Source: Bacteroidota bacterium (GTDB lineage: Bacteria > Bacteroidota > Bacteroidia > Bacteroidales > UBA1556). Taken from it: 5,164 nucleotides of DNA. The notes beneath the pieces were generated by a model that was given only the letters and a program-made list of their open reading frames with translations, ran no database searches and was not told where the DNA came from. Shown here one piece after another: positions 1 through 5,164 of this stretch. The stretch's first letter is position 1. Each line of letters starts with the position of its first letter. Location of the stretch: assembly GCA_003648395.1 (NCBI GenBank), contig QMPB01000398.1:1-5164 (forward strand), in the 5' to 3' direction. The position numbers and the translations under genes are program-made.

Positions 1-64
1 CAGTGAATCAATAAATATTTTACATATTTATAGTAAAATATTTGTTGTTATGAATCTAAATGTA
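1..64 (+). repeat. Hairpin repeat, copy 1
   Basis: First of three related units. It matches 122-185 over 64 bp with one difference (T31 against C152). Positions 10-23 pair with 33-46 to form a 14-bp stem with one T-G wobble (T12-G44) and a 9-nt loop (24-32). C9 and G47 can add one more pair. The hexamer TGAATC occurs on both sides of the hairpin, at 4-9 and 51-56. The unit begins at the first base of the window, so further copies may lie to the left. There is no coding potential. The role is unknown; it could be a structured RNA element, a protein-binding repeat or a dispersed intergenic repeat. Confidence 0.85.
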
Positions 65-77
65 CATTAATTATTTT

Positions 78-102
78 TTCACTTATCTTTTATTTAAGTG
101 AA
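78..102. repeat. Palindrome in the spacer between copies 1 and 2
   Basis: TTCACTTA (78-85) and TAAGTGAA (95-102) form an 8-bp perfect stem with a 9-nt loop, the same loop length as the flanking repeat hairpins. After one T/T mismatch (77/103), three more T-A pairs (74-76 with 104-106) can extend it. Its sequence is unrelated to the main hairpin. No T-tract follows, so it is not a normal terminator. Confidence 0.6.
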
Positions 103-121
103 TAAAATATTAATGGGAATT

Positions 122-185
122 CAGTGAATCAATAAATATTTTACATATTTACAGTAAAATATTTGTTGTTATGAATCTAAATGTA
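122..185 (+). repeat. Hairpin repeat, copy 2
   Basis: Near-identical to copy 1, offset by 121 bp. The stem is 131-144 with 154-167 and the loop 145-153. The only difference from copy 1 (C152) falls in the loop, so the stem is unchanged. TGAATC again flanks the hairpin on both sides. Near-identity over 64 bp with unrelated sequence between copies suggests recent duplication or conversion of the unit, or constraint on it. Confidence 0.85.
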
Positions 186-233
186 AGTTATTTTTATTAT
201 TTATAATTTAGCAAATTAAATAAAAAAATAACT
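186..233. repeat. Long imperfect palindrome between copies 2 and 3
   Basis: Positions 186-195 pair perfectly with 224-233 (10 bp, starting AGTTA and ending TAACT). After an imperfect AT-rich middle, an inner stem of 205-209 with 213-217 closes a 3-nt AGC loop. It occupies the spacer where the first spacer has a different palindrome. The region is extremely AT-rich, so the inner pairs could be chance; the outer 10 bp are more convincing. Confidence 0.5.
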
Positions 234-239
234 GTAATT

Positions 240-286
240 CAATGTATCAATAAATATTTTGTAATATTAAAACAAAATATTTGTTA
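240..286 (+). repeat. Hairpin repeat, diverged copy 3
   Basis: Aligns without gaps to positions 1-47 of copy 1 (offset 239) but lacks the shared tail that copies 1 and 2 have after the hairpin. The stem is 249-262 with 272-285 and the loop 263-271, the same geometry as the other copies (14 bp, 9-nt loop, same T-G wobble at T251-G283). The two loop-proximal pairs, A-T and C-G in copies 1 and 2, are G-C and T-A here, so pairing is preserved by double changes. The left flank reads TGTATC in place of TGAATC. This copy is the closest to the CBS gene. Confidence 0.75.
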
Positions 287-327
287 CTTGCATATTAATG
301 AGCTATTAAGATATAAACTCTTTATTA

Positions 328-355
328 TTGAAATAGCTAACTATATAATTATAAT
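328..355 (+). promoter_or_regulatory. Possible promoter just before the CBS gene
   Basis: TTGAAA (328-333) and TATAAT (350-355) are 16 bp apart, resembling a housekeeping sigma-70 promoter. Transcription would start at or next to the ATG at 362, giving a message with almost no leader. Bacteroidota usually use TAnnTTTG at -7, and no good match was found here. In DNA this AT-rich a TATAAT match is expected by chance, so this is only a candidate. A 7-bp inverted pair, AGCTATT (301-307) and AATAGCT (332-338), overlaps the -35 position and could be an operator or chance. Confidence 0.25.
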
Positions 356-361
356 AAACGA

Positions 362-1042
362 ATGCTAGCAAAGGATTTAATTTCAGGCACAATTTCACCC
401 TTATTACTAAGCGATACGGCTAATAAGGCTATGGATCTTATGGAAGAATTTAAAGTTACACATTTGCCCGTAGTTAGTTCTATTGATTCAAATAATAAAA
501 CTCTTTTGGGATTAATTTCAGAAGAGGACTTACTAAATATAGAAAATCCAAGCATTACTTTAGATGAGGTTCATGATTTATTAAGTTCAAATTTTATTCT
601 GGAAAACCAACATATTTATGATGCAATTTTCTTAATGGGAAATAATAAGCTTTCAGTAATACCTGTGGTTACTAGTAAACATAGTTATATTGGTAGTATA
701 AATACAAGGTCTATTATTAAATTCCTAAATGAATTTACAGCCATAAATCAAACTGGTGGAATAATAGTTCTAGAGATGAATCAGCATGATTATAGCCTTG
801 CACATATTGCGCAGATAGTAGAATCAAACGATTCTAAAATATACAATTCACATATTTCTTCGGTAAATAATGTGAATAATATAGAGGTTACTATAAAAAT
901 TAATAATGAGAATATAGATGCTGTTGTTCATTCTTTAGAAAGGTATAAATACAATATTAAATACACTTTTAATAATACAACAGAATCGAATTCTAAGCTT
1001 GAAGAAAACTACGAATCACTTATGAGTTATTTAAATATCTAA
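362..1042 (+). CDS. CBS-CBS-ACT domain protein (AcuB-like)
   Basis: A cytosolic protein of 226 residues with no signal peptide. Two CBS motifs form the N-terminal half: the first around residues 1-60, with HLPVV (34-38) and GLISEEDLL (50-58); the second around 72-122, with VIPVV (99-103) and YIGSINTRSIIKFL (109-122). Residues 132-205, starting GGIIVLEM, resemble an ACT-type ligand-binding domain, giving the AcuB-like order CBS-CBS-ACT. CBS pairs usually bind adenine nucleotides and ACT domains bind amino acids or other small effectors, so a sensor role is inferred; the ligand and target are unknown. The C-terminal 20 residues are polar and look like a tail. The ATG at 362 places the typical MLAKDLIS opening at the start of CBS1. 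Proteins of this type commonly precede nadK, uppS and bamA in Bacteroidota, but here an Omp85 gene follows after only 7 bp. Confidence 0.88.
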   Translation: MLAKDLISGTISPLLLSDTANKAMDLMEEFKVTHLPVVSSIDSNNKTLLGLISEEDLLNIENPSITLDEVHDLLSSNFILENQHIYDAIFLMGNNKLSVIPVVTSKHSYIGSINTRSIIKFLNEFTAINQTGGIIVLEMNQHDYSLAHIAQIVESNDSKIYNSHISSVNNVNNIEVTIKINNENIDAVVHSLERYKYNIKYTFNNTTESNSKLEENYESLMSYLNI

Positions 1043-1049
1043 AATTATA

Positions 1050-2444
1050 TTGGTGATCAAGTCAGTGAAACATATACTCCTATTAATAATTCTATTATTC
1101 TCGATAAAGGCAATAAATGCCCAAGAAGTAATAATTGGGAACATTACTATAATTGGGAATAATACAACCAAAGAGAGTTTTATTATTAGAGAGCTTATAT
1201 TTGAAGAAGGTGACACTTTAAGTACGAATGACTTTGAAGAGGCAATAAATGCTAGTACCAATAATATTGTTAATACAAGCCTATTTACTGAAGTAAATAT
1301 AAGCACCAATATAAACAACAACACTGCTAGCATTGAAATAAAAGTACAAGAGAGGTGGTATTTATGGCCCATTCCTCAACTAACTATTGATGAAAGGAAC
1401 TTTAATACATGGTTAGAAAATCCAAATCTTAACAGAGCAAGTGCAGGAATTTTTCTTACTCATAATAATATGCGTGGTCGTGGTGAGATACTTAAAGTAT
1501 TGCTGATGTTGGGCTATAATCAGAAAATAGGTTTATCATATGAAATGCCATATCTCAATAAGAAAAAAACCTTTGGCATGGGTTTTCAGAGCATTTACAC
1601 CCTTAAGCATGAAGTAAATGCAATTACAGAATTTGATAAGCAGGTGTTTCTTAAAACTGACAACAACCCTATTCAACGGGATTGGTTAAGTACTTTAGAT
1701 TTTAATTATCGTCCAAAGCATTATTTACATAATAAATTTCAGATAAGATATCATAAATGGGAATTTGCTGATTCGCTAGTCGATTTCAACCCATACTACT
1801 CACCTGACTCTACAAACTCGCTACAGTACTTTGGTCTGTTTTATAAATTAAAACTTGATCATAGAGATTATAAACCATATCCTTTGAATGGTTATTATAC
1901 TGATATTGTACTTTCTAAAAATGGATTAGGTATTTTTGATAACGGCCTAAATACTTTTAGTATAAAATCTACTTCTAGAAAGTATTTTCAAATTCACAAC
2001 CGTTTTTATGGAGCTATGGGTTTAATTGCCAAGGCTAGTTTTGGAGGATTTCAGCCATATATGATTGAGCGAGGCCTAGGCTACGGTAGAGACTACGTGC
2101 GTGGCTACGAGTACTATGTAATTGACGGACAAGATTATGTAGTTGCAAAATCAAATATTAAATTTGCGCTTGTTCCTAAAAAAATATTTAAGGTAAAGAA
2201 AATTCCCACAGAGAAGTTTAATACTATTCCCATTTCTATTTACTTAAATGTATTTGCCGACGCTGGCTTTGTTAATAATAAACAAATCTATAGCACAACT
2301 AATAAACTTCCCAACGATTTTATATACTCAGGAGGTATAGGACTAGATATATCGACATATTATGACGCAGTAGCTAGAGTTGAGTGGACAATAAATGCTT
2401 GGGGTGAATCTAGAGTTTATCTGCACTTTATTGCTCCTATATAA
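1050..2444 (+). CDS. Short Omp85-family outer membrane protein with one POTRA domain
   Basis: 464 residues. Residues 1-24 are a signal peptide (basic start, Leu/Ile-rich core, likely cut after INA before Gln25). Residues 26-101 fit a single POTRA domain (VIIGNITIIGN, then FEEGDTLSTNDFEEAI, then EIKVQER). The rest is a predicted 16-strand-type beta-barrel with alternating aromatic strands. VRGY at 350-353 matches the conserved VRGF/Y motif of the Omp85 pore loop L6, and GGIGLDIS with RVYLHFIAPI resembles the last barrel strands. The protein ends in Ile rather than the usual aromatic residue. BamA has five or more POTRA domains and about 800 residues, so this is not BamA; it belongs to the small BamA/TamA-like surface-antigen proteins common in Bacteroidota. 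Cargo or partner is unknown. The start is TTG at 1050 (GTG at 1053 is the alternative); no ATG lies near the signal peptide. It is probably co-transcribed with the CBS gene 7 bp upstream. Confidence 0.85.
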   Translation: MVIKSVKHILLLIILLFSIKAINAQEVIIGNITIIGNNTTKESFIIRELIFEEGDTLSTNDFEEAINASTNNIVNTSLFTEVNISTNINNNTASIEIKVQERWYLWPIPQLTIDERNFNTWLENPNLNRASAGIFLTHNNMRGRGEILKVLLMLGYNQKIGLSYEMPYLNKKKTFGMGFQSIYTLKHEVNAITEFDKQVFLKTDNNPIQRDWLSTLDFNYRPKHYLHNKFQIRYHKWEFADSLVDFNPYYSPDSTNSLQYFGLFYKLKLDHRDYKPYPLNGYYTDIVLSKNGLGIFDNGLNTFSIKSTSRKYFQIHNRFYGAMGLIAKASFGGFQPYMIERGLGYGRDYVRGYEYYVIDGQDYVVAKSNIKFALVPKKIFKVKKIPTEKFNTIPISIYLNVFADAGFVNNKQIYSTTNKLPNDFIYSGGIGLDISTYYDAVARVEWTINAWGESRVYLHFIAPI

Positions 2445-2465
2445 AGGGAAATAATAAAGGAAAAG

Positions 2466-2549
2466 AACCACATAGAAACATAAGCTACATAGAAAACATA
2501 AGAAAATCTCTGTTTCCTATTTTACTTAAGTGCCTTATGTGGTTTTTTT
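2466..2549 (+). terminator. Terminator-like dyad with 9-nt internal repeats
   Basis: AACCACATA (2466-2474) pairs with TATGTGGTT (2536-2544), extended by a G-T wobble (2475/2535), and a run of seven T (2543-2549) overlaps the 3' arm, so it can end transcription of the CBS-Omp85 pair. The loop is long, about 60 nt. ACATA recurs at 2470, 2478, 2487 and 2496. Because of this, CTTATGT (2534-2540) can also pair with ACATAAG at 2478-2484 or 2496-2502. The arrangement resembles a dispersed intergenic repeat as well as a simple terminator. On the opposite strand the T-rich stretch is interrupted, so bidirectional action is doubtful. Confidence 0.6.
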
Positions 2550-2698
2550 ATAAGAGAACTAGAAAAAAGGAAAATGCATTAATCAAGAAAGCATTGTTAA
2601 TAATCAATGATAAATCAAGCTCCAATCTATCATAAATAAAGATATTTTCGCTTATAAGACATCATTTTTTATTACAAACATAAAACACTCATATAACA
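2550..2698 (+). promoter_or_regulatory. Leader region of the MltD-like gene, likely to hold its promoter
   Basis: This AT-rich interval follows the terminator and precedes the TTG start at 2699, so a promoter for the second gene pair is expected here. TATTTTCG (2643-2650) differs by one base from the Bacteroidota -7 element TAnnTTTG, but no TTG sits at the expected upstream distance. Short dyads are present: CATTG/CAATG (2592-2596 and 2605-2609) and ATGATA/TATCAT (2607-2612 and 2628-2633). AATCAAG is repeated at 2581-2587 and 2613-2619. Any of these could be an operator or chance. No purine-rich ribosome binding site is visible before the start codon. Confidence 0.3.
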
Positions 2699-4234
2699 TT
2701 GAGAAACAATATATTTATATTACTATTTGCCCTAGGGTTTATTAACGCTGCTGCACAAAAATCCACTGATAATACTCATTCTGAGGATTACTATCTAAAC
2801 ACTTGGGATAAGAACCTTAGTAGTTTATTAAAAAATGATAGTAATTCAATAATAAACCATATAGTATTTAATAATAGTAATCTACTGGCAATTTCGGATT
2901 TTCATTACGAAAAGTATACTAGTAATATAAAATCAGAAATAGAGTTAAATTACGATATAAGAGTAGGTGAAATTCTTAATGACTATATAAATAACGGTAG
3001 TAATACTGCTAAGATTCTTGCTTACTCAAATTATTTGGGGGTGTATTTTGAGAAAGAACTAGAGGATAATGAACTACCCAAAGAGCTTAAATACCTACCT
3101 TTTGCCCTGAGCGCAATGAATAATATGGCCATTAGCAAAACTGGCGCTGCTGGGCTTTGGCAGTTAAACTATTCTGCTGCTCGTAAGGAGGGTTTATATA
3201 TTGACTCTTATGTTGATGAGCGTAAGAATATTCATAAAGCCACAAAAGCAGCTATTTCGGAAATAAAGCATTTGCACAAACTATATAATGATTGGAATCT
3301 TGCATTGGCAGCATACAGCTGTGGTGCTAGCAATGTTAATAAGAGCATTCGTAGGGCTAATAATCAAATGAATTACGATAGTATCTATTTATTGCTTCCC
3401 GAATTTGGCAGAGATATAATCCCTAGTCTTACAGCTTCAATAATTCTTCATAATTATGCCGACAGCCTTGGTCTCTGTAATAATAAAATAAACTTTAAAA
3501 TTGCTGTTGATACCTTAGAAATATCTAAAAGATTGCACTTTATACAACTAAAAGAGGTAATAGGTATTTCAATTGATACTCTTCATTTTCTAAACCCTGA
3601 ATATAAACATGATATTATTCCTGCTGTTAGCGAACTATACACTTTGCTAATTCCTAAAGGATATTTGGCAGCATTCAATAAATATGAAGATTCTATTTAT
3701 TCTTATAAAGATTCCGTGCTTTTTGACATTAGTAAACCTGTAATACTACCTCCACCATCAAAAAGTCGTCATTATGCTAAGTATGAGCCTGAGCAAGTTC
3801 CCGATGGTAGTGTTAGAATTAATTATACAATAAAATCTGGCGATAACCTTGGTTATATTTCAGAATGGTTTGATGTAAAAGTCAGACAAATAGAAGATTG
3901 GAATAATATTTACGACCCGCGAAGAATTAGAGCAGGAAAAACACTGAAAATATATGTAGATAAAGACAAAGAGAGCTATTATAAGAAGCTAGAGACAATG
4001 AGTTTTGCTGAAAAGCAAAAACGAGAAGGAAAAACTGTAGCCGAAAAAGAAAAGAAAAAGGAAGAGCCATTGGGTAAAGACTGGTTTTATCATACAGTAA
4101 AGTCTGGAGAATCGCCATATATTATTGCTAAAAAATATGATGGAGTAAGCCCTGAGGATATTCTTCGTTGGAATAATATTAAAAACGCAAGAAGCATACA
4201 AATTGGTCAGAAATTAAAAATAAAGAAGAAATGA
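2699..4234 (+). CDS. MltD-like exported protein: GH23-type domain with altered catalytic site, plus LysM repeats
   Basis: 511 residues. Residues 1-19 are a signal peptide ending NAAA before Gln20. A lytic transglycosylase (SLT/GH23) domain spans about 120-235: LPKELKYLPFALSAMN, then GAAGLWQLN (GLWQ at 152-155), YVDERKNIHKAT, and AAYSCG (205-209 is AYSCG). In active members the segment after LPxxLxYLP ends in Glu-Ser, the Glu being the catalytic acid; here it is Leu137-Ser138 (codon CTG at 3107-3109). Residues near 270-335 look like the LysM-like linker usual in MltD proteins. Two clear LysM domains follow at about 376-420 and 464-508, joined by a Lys/Glu-rich linker. LysM binds GlcNAc-containing glycan, so periplasmic peptidoglycan binding is well supported, while cleavage is doubtful. 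The start is TTG: an in-frame stop lies at 2681-2683, no ATG is near, and only the TTG includes the signal peptide. It overlaps the next gene by 4 bp. Confidence 0.88.
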   Translation: MRNNIFILLFALGFINAAAQKSTDNTHSEDYYLNTWDKNLSSLLKNDSNSIINHIVFNNSNLLAISDFHYEKYTSNIKSEIELNYDIRVGEILNDYINNGSNTAKILAYSNYLGVYFEKELEDNELPKELKYLPFALSAMNNMAISKTGAAGLWQLNYSAARKEGLYIDSYVDERKNIHKATKAAISEIKHLHKLYNDWNLALAAYSCGASNVNKSIRRANNQMNYDSIYLLLPEFGRDIIPSLTASIILHNYADSLGLCNNKINFKIAVDTLEISKRLHFIQLKEVIGISIDTLHFLNPEYKHDIIPAVSELYTLLIPKGYLAAFNKYEDSIYSYKDSVLFDISKPVILPPPSKSRHYAKYEPEQVPDGSVRINYTIKSGDNLGYISEWFDVKVRQIEDWNNIYDPRRIRAGKTLKIYVDKDKESYYKKLETMSFAEKQKREGKTVAEKEKKKEEPLGKDWFYHTVKSGESPYIIAKKYDGVSPEDILRWNNIKNARSIQIGQKLKIKKK

Positions 4235-5164
4235 TAAAGCCAATAAAAACTATCTTCTTTTTTATAATTGTGGGAGGTCTTCTGGCTCTTAGCATGCTTC
4301 TGCTGCCCAACGAAAAGATTGATGTTTTAGGTTTTAATATCCATATGCCATCTTTTGAAGAAATGATAACTAAAGACAGTATTAGCTATGCCGACATTTC
4401 TGACATTACCAAAAATATTAACAATATAGATTCACTTATTGATATTACCACAATAGTAGATGTAAGCAAAATTGATAGCCTTGCAATAGATTATACACTA
4501 GCTGACAGTACACTTATAACATTGCAAAAAGAAATTAGAACTGATACTGCAAAAGCAAATGCTATTGCTCTAGCACAAAATATATATAGAATTGAGTTTC
4601 CCAAAGCTGACAATTCTAACCTAATGAAGTTCTTTGCTAAATTACCTAATGCCAGAAATAAGAATATTAAAATTATGCATTATGGTGATTCTCAAATAGA
4701 AGGAGATAGAATTACTAGCTATATTCGTAATAAATTGCAAAGGAAATATGGCGGTTTTGGACCGGGATTACTTCCTGCACTTCAGCCCTACGAATCGTAT
4801 TTTAGTATCGATCAAACTAATGAAGGCAACTGGAAAAGGTATGCCATATTTGGCAAGCGTGACACCATAGTAAAGCATAATAATTATGGCCCTTTGGCTG
4901 CATTCTCACGTTTTGCACCTGTTAATAATGATAGCATTATTCCAGACTCGGTACAATATACTGCTTCAGTAATTTTTAAAGAATCGAAGCTTGCATATTC
5001 ACTTGTACGTAGTTTTAATAAAATAAGACTTATGTATGGAAATGCTAAAAAGCCCGTAAATGTAAAGTTCTATGTTGATGAGCTGCTAGTTAAAGAAGCT
5101 ATATTAAAAACCAATACATCATATTCTGTTTTTGAATTTACATTAGAAGCAAAATCTAAAAACC
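4231..5164 (+). CDS. SGNH/GDSL-family esterase-like protein, N-terminal part (cut by the window edge)
   Basis: Open from ATG at 4231 to the window end, 311 codons with no stop. A hydrophobic segment at residues 7-25 with no clear cleavage site suggests an N-terminal membrane anchor facing the periplasm. Residues 45-115 are an Asp/Ile/Thr-rich stretch that looks like a stalk. MHYGDSQIEGDR follows, with YGDSQ at 151-155 and Ser154 as the expected SGNH nucleophile (block I). GGFGPGLLP comes shortly after and may supply the block II Gly. Residues from about 243 onward look like an inserted beta-sandwich (FNKIRLMYGNAKKPVNVKFYVD). The later Asn and Asp-His blocks would lie beyond the edge, so catalytic completeness cannot be judged. 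Relatives in Bacteroidota often lie near MBOAT acyltransferase genes, suggesting a role in O-acetylation or deacetylation of an envelope glycan; this is inference. Its ATG overlaps the TGA of the MltD-like gene, so translation is probably coupled. Confidence 0.8.
   Translation, partial: MIKPIKTIFFFIIVGGLLALSMLLLPNEKIDVLGFNIHMPSFEEMITKDSISYADISDITKNINNIDSLIDITTIVDVSKIDSLAIDYTLADSTLITLQKEIRTDTAKANAIALAQNIYRIEFPKADNSNLMKFFAKLPNARNKNIKIMHYGDSQIEGDRITSYIRNKLQRKYGGFGPGLLPALQPYESYFSIDQTNEGNWKRYAIFGKRDTIVKHNNYGPLAAFSRFAPVNNDSIIPDSVQYTASVIFKESKLAYSLVRSFNKIRLMYGNAKKPVNVKFYVDELLVKEAILKTNTSYSVFEFTLEAKSKN

Noticed and set aside
1..286. CRISPR array reading of the three repeats
   Set aside because: The units are long (47-64 bp) with a near full-length palindrome, the spacers are 54-57 bp and themselves palindromic and AT-rich, and no cas gene is visible. 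This does not fit repeat and spacer sizes of known CRISPR types.
1..361. Replication origin with DnaA boxes or iterons
   Set aside because: The region is AT-rich with repeats, but no TTATNCACA-like box was found and no replication gene is nearby.
349..555. Minus-strand reading frame over the start of the CBS gene
   Set aside because: It lies opposite a well-supported gene, has no family resemblance and no supporting signals.
1031..1372. Minus-strand reading frame of 113 codons over the Omp85 N-terminus
   Set aside because: Its hydrophobic look is the complement of Asn/Ile-rich coding sequence, and the + strand gene here has a signal peptide and a POTRA domain.
2074..2081. Palindrome GCCTAGGC in a locally GC-richer patch
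   Set aside because: The patch encodes the conserved Gly, Arg and Tyr residues around VRGY, which explains its composition; the 8-bp palindrome is likely chance.
2458..2518. AGGAAA/TTTCCT pairing within the terminator region
   Set aside because: It would cross the main stem as a pseudoknot, is only 6 bp, and nothing else supports it.
3927..4201. Two overlapping minus-strand frames opposite the LysM region
   Set aside because: Their Phe/Leu/Ser-rich sequence is the complement of the Lys/Glu-rich linker; the + strand encodes clear LysM domains.

Overview
The window is about 30% GC. Its proteins are rich in Asn, Ile and Lys, strong Shine-Dalgarno sequences are absent, and the gene families point to a member of the Bacteroidota. 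The clearest indicators are the CBS-CBS-ACT protein of the type found beside nadK in that phylum, the single-POTRA Omp85 protein, and the MltD-like LysM protein followed by a YGDSQ-type SGNH protein. The order cannot be fixed from the sequence; a Bacteroidales-like organism is a guess from the last two genes.

Layout. Positions 1-361 carry no gene. They hold three copies of a hairpin-forming repeat (starting at 1, 122 and 240, a period of about 120 bp), separated by spacers that each carry a different palindrome. The array probably continues left of the window. Next come two + strand genes 7 bp apart: a cytosolic CBS/ACT sensor-type protein (362-1042) and a short outer-membrane Omp85 protein with one POTRA domain (1050-2444, TTG start). 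The pair ends at a dyad with a T-tract (2466-2549), which also shows a 9-nt internal periodicity and looks like a dispersed intergenic repeat. A 149-bp leader follows. A second two-gene unit comes next: an exported MltD-like protein with a transglycosylase-like domain and LysM repeats (2699-4234, TTG start), and a membrane-anchored SGNH/GDSL-family protein (4231 to the window edge). The last two overlap as ATGA, so their translation is probably coupled.

Function. Three of the four proteins are exported to the envelope: one outer-membrane barrel, one periplasmic peptidoglycan-binding protein and one periplasm-facing esterase-like protein. The most notable protein feature is that the MltD-like domain has Leu137 where the catalytic Glu of GH23 lytic transglycosylases is expected, while the surrounding fold motifs are kept. 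It may therefore bind peptidoglycan without cleaving it, or belong to a variant subfamily. The most notable DNA feature is the hairpin array, in which two stem base pairs change in a compensated way between copies.
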